This document shows positions 7,301-13,624 of a stretch of DNA of 13,624 bases, in pieces. The DNA is from DATARH01 sp035534855. Lineage in GTDB: Bacteria; Pseudomonadota; Alphaproteobacteria; ATCC43930; CGMCC-115725. The stretch's first letter is position 1. Every line of letters begins with the position of its first letter. The position numbers were made by a program, and so were the translations under genes. A model generated the notes under the pieces. It did no database searches. It was not told where the DNA came from and saw only the letters and a list, made by a program, of their open reading frames with translations. The stretch lies in the NCBI GenBank assembly GCA_035534855.1, contig DATLRD010000022.1:1-13624 (forward strand). Direction: 5' to 3'.

Positions 7301-8960
7301 CATGCAGACTTTGTCGCTGCCGTTTGTCTTTGCCCAGCATCCGTCGACCTCGACGCTGCAGGCGGCGGGCACGGTGGCGTCGTGGTTCGGCGCGCTCGCC
7401 TCGTACAAGGGCGCCAGCTTCCCGACCTATCTCGACACGCTGCCCAAGGGCAATGCCGTGGTGTTTGCGACCCCGTCGGAGAAGCCGGACGGTATCGACA
7501 TGCCGGCGCTGACCGGGCCGACGATTTCGGTCATCGCCAACCCCAACGATCCGGAAGGCAAGCTCCTGCTGGTCATGGGGCGGACGCCGGAAGAGCTGCG
7601 TTCTGCCGCCGAGACGCTGTCACTGGGCTCGGCGGCGCTGACGGGGCAGACCCAGGTGGTGGGCACCCCAACCATCCCGCAGCGCAAGCTCTACGACGCG
7701 CCGCGCTGGGTGGCGATCAACCGGCCCGTCCGATTCGGCGAACTGGTGCAGCCGACCGACCTGCAGGGCAACGGGCTGGTTCCCGGCCTGTTGACGCTGA
7801 ATTTCCGCACCGCTCCGGACCTCTTCGTCTGGGGCAACGCCGGCGTTCCGGTCAAGATCCGCTATCGCTATCCGGCTGGAACCTGGCTCGATTTCAAGGA
7901 ATCGCGGCTTGATGTGTCGATCAACAACTCGTACCTGCGCAGCTTGCCGCTGACCCAGGAGGGTGTGGTTCATCAGGTCAAGGATATGATCTCGCCCGAC
8001 TTCGTGACGAACGAGGAAACGGTGCGAGTGCCGCCCTACTATGTGTTCGGGCAGAACCAGCTGCAGTTCTATTACGACATGCGGCCGGTCAAGCGCGGGC
8101 AGTGCCAGGACGTGTTGCCGAACAACATCCAGGAATCGATCGATCCGGATTCGACGATCGACCTGTCGCATACCGAGCGGTTCACCTCGCTGCCCAACCT
8201 GGCGTTCTTCGTGAACTCGGGCTATCCGTTCACCCGGATGGCCGACCTGTCGAACACGGCCATCGTGATGCCCGACCAGATCACCGGCCCGGACGTCCAG
8301 GCGTTTCTGACGCTGATGGGCATGATGGGTGACTCGACCGGCTTCCCGGTGGTGCGCAGCACGATCGTGATGCCGAACGACGTCAACAAGGAGGCGGACA
8401 AAGACCTGATCGTGCTCGGCTCGATCGCGCATCAGCCGCTGATCGCGAAATGGGCCCAGAACAGTCGGCTGCGCGTCGAGGGCGGCCACCTGCGCGTCGC
8501 CGTCAGCTCGCCCATCGACCGGGTCTATACGGTGCTCGACCCCAATGCCGAGGAAGAGCGCCAGCGCGTCGATCACGTGCTGGTGTCGACCGGCGACGAC
8601 CTCGCCGCGATGATCGGCATGGAGTCGCCGCTGAAGTCGGGACGCAGCGTGGTTTTGATCACCGGGTCGAGCCCTGAAAAGCTGATGACCGTGGTCAACA
8701 CCTTCCGCAACCGCGACCTCAACTCGCTGATCCAAGGCGACCTGATGATCGCGACCGGCGGGAAGGTGACCAGCTTCCGGGTAGGCAGCGAATACACTGT
8801 CGGCCACCTGCCGCTGATCACCAAGATCCGCTGGTGGCTTGGCAATTCTCCGCTGGTGCTGATCCTGTTCACGCTGATCGGCGTACTGATCGTCGCGTTG
8901 GTCGCCTATGCTCTGCTGAGCCGGCTTGCGGCCCGGCGCCTCGGTGCGCGGCCGCGCTAG
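4338..8960 (+). CDS. bcsAB: Fused cellulose synthase catalytic (BcsA) and periplasmic (BcsB) subunits
   Basis: A 1540-residue inner-membrane protein that polymerises UDP-glucose into beta-1,4-glucan and exports the chain. BcsA part (1 to about 720): N-terminal membrane helices, then a family 2 glycosyltransferase domain with DDG (180-182), DSD (228-230), FFCGS (298-302), TED (323-325) and QRMRW (361-365). More membrane helices and the gating-loop motif FNVTEKG follow. The PilZ domain has RQLRSSVR (561-568) and NLSTAGG (591-597), matching RQxRxxxR and NxSxxG, so cyclic-di-GMP activation is expected. Residues 717-745 look like a signal peptide, then a Pro-rich linker (746 to about 834). BcsB part (about 835-1540): cysteines 945 and 1256 in the typical CEDP and QCQD contexts, and a C-terminal membrane helix (about 1504-1527). 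A GGGAGGGGG stretch lies 7 nt before the ATG. BcsAB fusions are known in Komagataeibacter. All catalytic motifs are intact. Confidence 0.97.
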   Translation: MLTSVRRAVSSGFAGQTLVLALLVIAGVFLLGIVIITPLDLVSQALFAVLTVVAMLVIKGHPSRGVTLVLITLSIVLSSRYIWWRLTDTMQFASVFEACLGIGLIMAELYAWLVLVLGYIQTAWPLRRPPVAMPEDVVAWPTVDLFIPTYNEPLSVVETTVYGALSIDYPLDKLQIYILDDGRREEFREFAEAAGVGYITREDNLHAKAGNLNHALTQTNGELLALFDSDHVPTRAFLQLTIGWFMRDPRLALVQTPHHFYSPDPFERNLRGAATVPNEGQLFYGLIQDGNDLWNASFFCGSCAVIRRTAVEEIGGFATQTVTEDAHTALRLHRAGWSSAYLRLPLAAGLATERLAIHVGQRMRWARGMTQIFRVDNPVLGRGLKIGQRICYLNAMLHFFFGLPRFVFLTAPLCYLMFRLNIIAASGLMIVAYAAPHLIHSTVTNSRLQSRYRHSFWGEIYESVLALYILKPTLMTLVNPKRGRFNVTEKGGLLPRDYFDYKIVRPHLIIAALLVAALGIGVTRWFFNSFQDTEVLVLNVAWAIFNLLTVGAAIAAGRETRQLRSSVRLGLQVPGVVHLPSGHTIVTQSRNLSTAGGYFVAPQSNEVMPGEFVQIEMPIGERTTVLPARVIAWDDEALRVAFDELTLRQQRDLVRIVLCRADAWLDWEEHPIDRPLRSVREILISIGGLFVPRRQRRPGIAGGPPLGPTSGPGERPRVRERINSFVFIAAGLGLGLLALGGNAWAQTAPAPRPPGGIGGPPPVVGVPPTSAGPLTGAAAPPPQGSQVPVPARAQLVPGTVQAPQSVTPPNQPGLPQPAGPAAAAAPGAPPPPGSTRQEVLSLKDLGASAPIRLVGVQGEGSLPFSVRRDEVVTGGKIDLSYAYSPALIPELSHLTVLLNGEVLGSLPLPKETNSGATASLPINPVLFQEDNRILFRFIGHYTLGCEDPLHSSLWLVLSNTSKITMEMQKLPLANDLSLLPTPFYDPKDMQTLSLPFVFAQHPSTSTLQAAGTVASWFGALASYKGASFPTYLDTLPKGNAVVFATPSEKPDGIDMPALTGPTISVIANPNDPEGKLLLVMGRTPEELRSAAETLSLGSAALTGQTQVVGTPTIPQRKLYDAPRWVAINRPVRFGELVQPTDLQGNGLVPGLLTLNFRTAPDLFVWGNAGVPVKIRYRYPAGTWLDFKESRLDVSINNSYLRSLPLTQEGVVHQVKDMISPDFVTNEETVRVPPYYVFGQNQLQFYYDMRPVKRGQCQDVLPNNIQESIDPDSTIDLSHTERFTSLPNLAFFVNSGYPFTRMADLSNTAIVMPDQITGPDVQAFLTLMGMMGDSTGFPVVRSTIVMPNDVNKEADKDLIVLGSIAHQPLIAKWAQNSRLRVEGGHLRVAVSSPIDRVYTVLDPNAEEERQRVDHVLVSTGDDLAAMIGMESPLKSGRSVVLITGSSPEKLMTVVNTFRNRDLNSLIQGDLMIATGGKVTSFRVGSEYTVGHLPLITKIRWWLGNSPLVLILFTLIGVLIVALVAYALLSRLAARRLGARPR
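6486..6572 (+). other. Signal-peptide-like segment at the BcsA-BcsB junction
   Basis: Residues 717-745 of the fusion have an arginine-rich n-region (RVRER), a hydrophobic core (FVFIAAGLGLGLLAL, 725-739) and an AWA-Q site at 743-746, followed by a proline-rich mature start. This is the layout of a type I signal peptide. In the fusion it must at least act as an N-in membrane helix that moves BcsB to the periplasm. Signal peptidase cleavage after Ala745 would yield separate BcsA (about 745 residues) and BcsB (about 795), close to the usual sizes of the unfused subunits. Confidence 0.7.
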
Positions 8961-9012
8961 CGCGACCGCGGCGAGGTCGGGCGGCGGCCGCGTTACCGCG
9001 AAGGGAAGGGCG

Positions 9013-11526
9013 ATGCGTTCCAGGCTCCGGCCTCTCGTACTCGGGTTGATGCTGGCGACGGTTCCGATCGGCGCGGTCGTGGCTGCGGTAAACGTCGAGC
9101 AGATTCTGCTCGACAAGGCGAACTATTGGCGCCTCAAAGACCGGCCCGACCTGGCGATCGAGGCGCTGACCAAGCTGTTGTTTATTGACCCGAACTCGGT
9201 CGATGGGCTGTACCAGCTAGGCCTGCTCGAAGTGCAGCAGGGCAAGATCCCCGACGCCCGCAAATATCTGGCGCGGTTGCAGACGGTCGCCCCCAACAAC
9301 CCGCACGTCACGGAGCTGGAAAATACGATCCGCGCCGGCAGGGTCGAGCCCAGCGAGCTCAACGAGGCGCGGCGGCTGGCGCAGAGCGGGCAGCTAACCG
9401 AGGCGATCAAGAAGTACAACGAGACCTTCCACGGACCGCCGCCGCCCGGCTACGGGGGGGAATATTACCTGACCCTGTCCGGCACGCCCGGCGGCTGGGA
9501 ACAGGCCAAGGACGGCCTGCAGCAGCTGGTCAACGCGTCACCCGATGACAAGTCTCTGCGTCTTGCCCTCGACCAGGTGCTGATCAACCGCCAGACGACG
9601 CGCCCTCAAGGTGTTGCCGACCTGATCAAGCTGAGTCACGACCTGGTGGTCGGCGGCGATGCCGTCAAGCTGTGGCGCCAGGCGCTGCTGTGGGGCGCCG
9701 CGCCGGAGTCGTATAAAGCGTATCTCGCGCAGTTCCCGCAGGACCAGGAAGTACGCCAGCGCGAGGCGGACATCACCGCCCAGAGCGGCGGCGGCCCCGG
9801 CGGGCAGGCGCAATCCCAGGCCTATGTCGATCTGCAGCACGGCCGGGTAGCGGCCGCCGAAAAGCGGTTTTCCGCGGATCTTCACAGCAACCCCAACGAT
9901 CCTCAGGCGTTGGGCGGGATGGGCCTGGTGCGGCTGCGGCAGCAGCGGTTCGCCGAGGCGCGCGCGCTGCTGGGACGCGCGATGAAGGCCGACCCGGCGC
10001 ATCGAAGCCAGTGGGCAGCGGCCTATGACAGCGCCGCGTTCTGGGCCACGGTGCAAGAGGCCAAGGCCTTGCAGGCATCCGGCAGCCTGCAGCGGGCGCG
10101 GGCAATTCTCGAACGCCTGCTGGCGCACTCCCGCCCCCGCGGGAGCGCCGGCGCCGAGATGGTGCTGGCCAACATCGATCGACGGCTCAACGACAACGCG
10201 GCGGCGGAGCGGGCGTATCGCAGGGTGCTGGCGGTAGAGCCGCGCAACGGGGACGCGCTGATCGGGCTGGCAGGCGTGCTGACGGCGGAGGGCAAGACCG
10301 CCGAGGCCAACGAGATCGCCCGCCGGATGACCCCGGCGGAGCGGAAGCGACTGGCCAGCGGCGGCGGCGGCGGCCTTGGCCAGCGGTTTGTCAAGGAAGC
10401 CAAAGACGCAGAGGCGAACGGCAAGAACAACATCGCCGATGCGAAATTCCGGCAGGCGATCGCCGCCGAGCCGCGGGACCCGTGGATTCGCCTCGAATAC
10501 GCCCGGTTCCTCGCCGGCGAGGGCCATGGCGAGCTGGGATACGCGGTCGTCGACCCGCAGGCGACCGGAAATACGCCAACCAGCGTCATGGTCGCGGCGA
10601 TGTATGACGTGCAGCAGGACCATTGGGCCGAGGCGCTCGACCTGGTCGATGCGATGCCGCCGTCGCAGCGCAGCAAAGACCTGAACAACTTCCGCGACCG
10701 CATCCTGTCGCGGGCGACCGAGGATCGCGCCAAGCGCCTGGTCAAGGCCGGCCGGCGCGACGAGGCTCGGCAGATATTGGTTGCGCTGTACAACAACCCC
10801 AACGTGCGGCCCGACGAGCGCCGGGTCGCGGTGTACGACCTCTATCAGCTCGGCTACCACGACACGGCACTGCAGCTGAGCCGCGATGCGATGGCGCGGG
10901 GCGGCCCGGCCGGCGTCAAGGCCGGGGTCGACTACGCCAAGCTGCTGGTTACCGCGGGCCGCTACGCCGACGCGGCGGCGGTCGTCAGGCAGCTCGAAGC
11001 CCGGGGGCGGCTCGGCAGCGATGATCGTGACGACCTGCTATCGGTCAAGGCGCTCCTGGCGTCACGGGAGGTCGACAAGCTGCTTGCCGCGGGCCATGTC
11101 GCGCGGGCCTACGATGCGATCTCGCCCCTGCTCGTCGCCCGGCCCGACGACCCGATCGTGCTGATGGCGGTAGGGCGGATCTATGCCGCCGGGAACCGCA
11201 ACCGCGAGGCGCTTGGCTATTTCGACAAGGCGTATAAGCAGGACCCGTCGAACATCGACATCCTTCGCGGGGTCGTGATGGGAACCATCCAGGCCGACGA
11301 TCTCGACCAAGCCGAGAAATACCTGTCGGAGGGAGAAAAGGCACACCCGAAGAACCCGTGGATTTTCTTTCTCAAAGGGCAGATCGAGCATGCCCGAGGC
11401 TACAACTGGGCGGCGCTGCGCGATCTCCGGACGGCGCGCGAGATGGCCCAGGCGCAACGGCTAACTGCGCCGTCCAAATCGGCGCCGCTGCAGCCGAAAC
11501 TGCCGCCAAACCCGTTCCGAAGCTAG
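9013..11526 (+). CDS. bcsC: BcsC-type TPR periplasmic protein lacking the outer-membrane barrel (copy 1)
   Basis: An 837-residue protein with a signal peptide (cleavage near Ala24-Ala25) and tetratricopeptide repeats along nearly its whole length. It is clearly the BcsC TPR scaffold, which spans the periplasm between BcsB and the outer-membrane pore. Hallmarks include ANYWRLKDRPDLA near residue 36, the block with EYYLTLSGTPGGW and TRPQGVADL (about 155-205), and ALGGMGLVRLRQQRF near residue 300. A complete BcsC is about 1150 residues or more and ends in a barrel. This protein stops at a proline-rich PPNPFRS tail, exactly where the linker to the barrel usually lies. ATG 9013 is chosen for AAGGGAAGGG at 9001-9010 and the signal peptide right after it. 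It lies 52 nt after bcsAB, so same operon. It may act as a free periplasmic scaffold or pair with the barrel of the next gene. A sequencing error creating the stop is unlikely, because a full new gene start follows. Confidence 0.9.
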   Translation: MRSRLRPLVLGLMLATVPIGAVVAAVNVEQILLDKANYWRLKDRPDLAIEALTKLLFIDPNSVDGLYQLGLLEVQQGKIPDARKYLARLQTVAPNNPHVTELENTIRAGRVEPSELNEARRLAQSGQLTEAIKKYNETFHGPPPPGYGGEYYLTLSGTPGGWEQAKDGLQQLVNASPDDKSLRLALDQVLINRQTTRPQGVADLIKLSHDLVVGGDAVKLWRQALLWGAAPESYKAYLAQFPQDQEVRQREADITAQSGGGPGGQAQSQAYVDLQHGRVAAAEKRFSADLHSNPNDPQALGGMGLVRLRQQRFAEARALLGRAMKADPAHRSQWAAAYDSAAFWATVQEAKALQASGSLQRARAILERLLAHSRPRGSAGAEMVLANIDRRLNDNAAAERAYRRVLAVEPRNGDALIGLAGVLTAEGKTAEANEIARRMTPAERKRLASGGGGGLGQRFVKEAKDAEANGKNNIADAKFRQAIAAEPRDPWIRLEYARFLAGEGHGELGYAVVDPQATGNTPTSVMVAAMYDVQQDHWAEALDLVDAMPPSQRSKDLNNFRDRILSRATEDRAKRLVKAGRRDEARQILVALYNNPNVRPDERRVAVYDLYQLGYHDTALQLSRDAMARGGPAGVKAGVDYAKLLVTAGRYADAAAVVRQLEARGRLGSDDRDDLLSVKALLASREVDKLLAAGHVARAYDAISPLLVARPDDPIVLMAVGRIYAAGNRNREALGYFDKAYKQDPSNIDILRGVVMGTIQADDLDQAEKYLSEGEKAHPKNPWIFFLKGQIEHARGYNWAALRDLRTAREMAQAQRLTAPSKSAPLQPKLPPNPFRS

Positions 11527-11642
11527 ACAACTTATAGTACCGAATCGGCTACAGCTTTTTGCCGCTGACGTGCACAGGGGTTGTCGGGGGACGCGCAGAT
11601 GGGAGTACACTCGGTGAGGGGAATTCCTCGAAAGGGACGGCG
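11527..11642 (+). promoter_or_regulatory. Gap between the two bcsC copies, with weak terminator-like and promoter-like signals
   Basis: An imperfect stem (TAG, 2-nt bulge, CCG, loop AAT, CGG, CTA; 11535-11551) is followed four bases later by five T (11556-11560), a poor terminator or attenuator candidate. TTGTCG (11581-11586) with TACACT (11606-11611) could be a promoter, but the 19-bp spacing is long. AAAGGGA (11631-11637), 5 nt before the ATG, is a fair Shine-Dalgarno. The gap is more than twice that between bcsAB and copy 1. Confidence 0.25.
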
Positions 11643-13624
11643 ATGAAATTGTGGGCCCGGCAGCTCGCGCTCGGGTTGCTGCTCACCGCAGCCATTCCGT
11701 CGACCGCAGTTCGTGCGGCGGACAGTGCCGAGCAGAGTCTGCTCGCCAAGGCCAATTACTGGCGATTGAAGGATCGCCCCGATCTGGCACGCGCCTCGCT
11801 CGACCAGCTTCTGACGCTCAACCCCGGCCAGCCCGACGGGCTCTACCAGTATTGCATCATCGAGCTGCAACGCGGTGACGTCGCCAAGGCCCGCAGCTAT
11901 CTCGCCCGGCTGGAGCGGGCTGCGCCGGCTGATCCGCGGATCAGCGCTCTCCGGGTCGCGGTCAAGGAAGGGCGCGTCGACAGCGCCAGCCAGAACGGGG
12001 CGCCGCAGGGCGCTCGCAGCGCCGACATGCTGGTCGCCAACACGATCGCGCGCGCCAAGATGCTGGCCGCGGCAGGCAGGACCGCTGATGGCCGTAAGAT
12101 ACCGGTGGCGTTGTTTCACGACCCCACGGTCAAACCGGCCGAGCGCGCCGACATCCCCGAAGTTCTCGCCGAGCTGGGTGACCCCGACGGGGCGGCGCAG
12201 CTCTATCGCGAGGCCGCCGCCGTCGGCGGACCCGAGGGGACCAAGGCCGCGCTCGATTATGGCTGGTTGCTGTTGAGAGACGGCAAGGACGCGCAGGCCG
12301 GCTGGCTTGTCGAGCAGATCGAGGCGCAGGGCGGGCCGGCGGCGCACGATCGGGAGTTAGCGAAGCTCAAGGTCGCCGCCGCGGTGAGCCGAGCCGATGC
12401 GCTGGGCCGGCACGGCGATGCGGATGGAGCCTACGCCCTGCTGGTGCCGCTGCTCAGCGCCAGCCCCGATGACCCAGCGCTGCTGCTCGCGGTCGGGCGA
12501 ACCTTTGCCTACCGCGGACAGCATGCGGAGGCGATGCGCTATTTCGCAACCGCCTATCGCCAGCACCCGGGCAACACCGATGCGTTGGCCGCGCTGATCG
12601 GCGACGCGATCCAGGCCCGGGACTCGGTTTCGGCACGCCGGTATCTCGATCAGGCGACGCAGAATTTCCCGGACAACCCGCGGTTCCATTATCTCGAGGC
12701 GCAGCTCGCACGGTCCGAGGGTGACAGCGGCGCGGCCCTTCGGGCGCTGGAGACCGCGCGCACGCTGAACCTGCGCCGCTCCTCGGCCGGGGACGAAAAC
12801 GGCGTGCTTGCGGGCTCAGGCGGCAGCCTGCCGCCTGCTGGCTCGCAGGACGCGGCGTCAGTCGGCGCCGGCTCGTCGTCGTTGGCGGGCCGCGACCAGC
12901 TTCCGGCGCCGCTGGAAGACACCGTGCGATCAGCGGGCAGCAGCGATCTCGACGCGACGCCGGCGGCCGCGCAACCGCCGGCTGCCGAACCCGCGCCGTC
13001 GCAACCGGCGACTCAATCGGCCACGGCGCAGCCAGCGCCGTTGCAGCCAGCGCCATCTCAGCCAGCGCCGTTGCAGCCAGCGCCATCTCAGCCGGCGCCA
13101 TCTCAGCCGGCGGTGCAACCGGTCGCGGCGACGGGCGAGACGAGATCGCCGAAACAGGTTGCCCAGCTCGAATTGACGATCCCGCCGCCGGTCGGCGGCT
13201 ATCAGCCGCCGGTCGAGACCGGCCCGGTGCCGGTGCAGGATTCACTCGAACTCGACATCGATCGCAGCATGGCGGAGATCGAGCAGGAGAGCGCGCCGCA
13301 GCTCACGGCCGGGATCATCTATCGTGGCCGCGAAGGACAGAATGGAACCAGCGCGCTGAACGAAGTAGGCATCCCGATCCAGGGCCGGTTTGCGCCGTTC
13401 CTGACCGGGACGATGCGGATTGCGGTTACGCCGGTATTTATCGATGCCGGGACGCTTGCGGGGAATTCGCTGTCGACGTTCGGTCCCAACGCGCTTTTGC
13501 TCGCGAACGGGTTGCCTGGCGTTCAGCCGAGCGAGCAAAGCGCAGGCGGCTTCATCACCACCGCCAGCTATTCGTTTGGTCCGCTCAGCGGCAAGATCGG
13601 GGCGGCGGGTCTGGGCTTTCCGGT
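11643..13624 (+). CDS. bcsC: Second BcsC-type protein with short TPR region and outer-membrane barrel (copy 2), partial
   Basis: Open from the ATG to the window end (660 codons), so the 3' end is missing. It should form the outer-membrane cellulose export pore. Residues 1 to about 24 are a signal peptide (cleavage near AVRA). TPR repeats fill about 30-370. A Ser/Gly- then Ala/Pro/Gln-rich linker spans about 380-520 and includes a QPAPx repeat. The BCSC_C barrel domain starts near 533, with SMAEIEQES, TAGIIYRGREGQNG and RIAVTPVFIDAG visible, which are typical of BcsC. Its N-terminal 110 residues and its segment 135-375 align collinearly with copy 1 residues 1-110 and 570-810. About 435 central TPR residues of copy 1, including the EYYLTLSGTPGGW hallmark block, are absent. 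Lys139 here matches Lys574 there. The two are thus tandem paralogues, and this one kept the barrel. Whether both are needed for export is unknown. Confidence 0.92.
   Translation, partial: MKLWARQLALGLLLTAAIPSTAVRAADSAEQSLLAKANYWRLKDRPDLARASLDQLLTLNPGQPDGLYQYCIIELQRGDVAKARSYLARLERAAPADPRISALRVAVKEGRVDSASQNGAPQGARSADMLVANTIARAKMLAAAGRTADGRKIPVALFHDPTVKPAERADIPEVLAELGDPDGAAQLYREAAAVGGPEGTKAALDYGWLLLRDGKDAQAGWLVEQIEAQGGPAAHDRELAKLKVAAAVSRADALGRHGDADGAYALLVPLLSASPDDPALLLAVGRTFAYRGQHAEAMRYFATAYRQHPGNTDALAALIGDAIQARDSVSARRYLDQATQNFPDNPRFHYLEAQLARSEGDSGAALRALETARTLNLRRSSAGDENGVLAGSGGSLPPAGSQDAASVGAGSSSLAGRDQLPAPLEDTVRSAGSSDLDATPAAAQPPAAEPAPSQPATQSATAQPAPLQPAPSQPAPLQPAPSQPAPSQPAVQPVAATGETRSPKQVAQLELTIPPPVGGYQPPVETGPVPVQDSLELDIDRSMAEIEQESAPQLTAGIIYRGREGQNGTSALNEVGIPIQGRFAPFLTGTMRIAVTPVFIDAGTLAGNSLSTFGPNALLLANGLPGVQPSEQSAGGFITTASYSFGPLSGKIGAAGLGFP
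13029..13103 (+). repeat. 15-bp tandem repeat encoding QPAPx in the copy-2 linker
   Basis: Five in-frame 15-bp units encode QPAPL or QPAPS (residues 463-487). The first four form two identical 30-bp copies (13029-13058 and 13059-13088), and the fifth differs slightly. A partial unit follows. Exact identity suggests recent slippage or duplication in a low-complexity periplasmic linker between the TPR region and the barrel, so the number of units may vary between strains. Confidence 0.85.

Noticed and set aside
5679..7340. Long antisense open frame (553 codons) opposite bcsAB
   Set aside because: Runs across the GT2/PilZ/BcsB coding sequence; low-complexity Arg/Gln/His-rich product; a shadow of codon bias.
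8926..9012. TTG start at 8926 for bcsC copy 1
   Set aside because: Would overlap bcsAB and place 29 Arg/Gly-rich residues before a clear signal peptide; ATG 9013 has a good Shine-Dalgarno.
7620..9116. Antisense open frame (498 codons) opposite the end of bcsAB and start of bcsC copy 1
   Set aside because: His/Arg/Asp-rich shadow with no recognisable domain or ribosome binding site.
9538..10860. Antisense open frame (440 codons) opposite bcsC copy 1
   Set aside because: Composition of a complement frame; the TPR protein on the plus strand is well supported.
11616..11629. Palindrome GAGGGGAATTCCTC before bcsC copy 2
   Set aside because: The stem is only 4 bp around a 6-nt loop; too short to claim an operator or hairpin.
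12930..13118. Antisense frame with Trp/Arg repeats
   Set aside because: Simply the reverse complement of the QPAPx-coding repeat in the BcsC copy-2 linker.
1..13624. CRISPR arrays, tRNA or rRNA genes, transposases, attachment sites
   Set aside because: None seen by reading both strands; the only direct repeats found are the linker units at 13029-13103.

Overview
The window is a GC-rich chromosomal segment, roughly two-thirds G+C by eye, with alphaproteobacterial character. It carries most of a bacterial cellulose synthase (bcs) operon. I infer an alphaproteobacterium from the codon bias, from the fused BcsA-BcsB (best known in acetic acid bacteria such as Komagataeibacter) and from the A-type Fe-S carrier. 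I cannot name a genus.

Layout. (1) 1-158, minus strand: the N-terminal part of an ErpA/IscA-type Fe-S cluster carrier, cut by the window edge. (2) 159-255: a short divergent intergenic region. (3) 256-2631, plus: a large thiamine-diphosphate enzyme of the AceE-like/transketolase family, with no partner subunits nearby. (4) 2632-2883: a leader region with two candidate promoters and two overlapping hairpins, presumably driving the bcs operon. (5) 2884-3555: a small acidic, proline-rich protein whose N-terminus resembles BcsR and whose C-terminus repeats that motif. (6) 3556-4344: the ParA/MinD-like ATPase BcsQ. (7) 4338-8960: a BcsA-BcsB fusion of 1540 residues. (8) 9013-11526: a BcsC-like TPR protein that stops where the outer-membrane barrel should begin. 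(9) 11643 to the window end: a second BcsC-like protein with a shortened TPR region, a Pro/Ala/Gln-rich linker and the start of the BcsC barrel.

How the genes work together. BcsA polymerises UDP-glucose into cellulose at the inner membrane and extrudes it. Its PilZ domain senses cyclic-di-GMP. BcsB guides the chain through the periplasm, and BcsC provides the TPR scaffold and outer-membrane pore. BcsQ and BcsR-type proteins assemble or localise the synthase on the cytoplasmic side. Genes 5 to 8 are packed tightly: the stop of gene 5 abuts the bcsQ start, bcsQ overlaps bcsAB by 7 nt, and bcsAB is 52 nt from bcsC1. One transcript is likely. The second bcsC follows after 116 nt and may have its own expression.

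Most noteworthy points: two tandem BcsC paralogues that divide the usual protein between them (full TPR without barrel, then short TPR with barrel); a signal-peptide-like segment inside the BcsAB fusion; a BcsR-like motif found at both ends of the small proline-rich protein; and an AT-richer patch inside bcsA over the gating-loop region. No bcsZ, bcsD or diguanylate cyclase gene is visible in the window.
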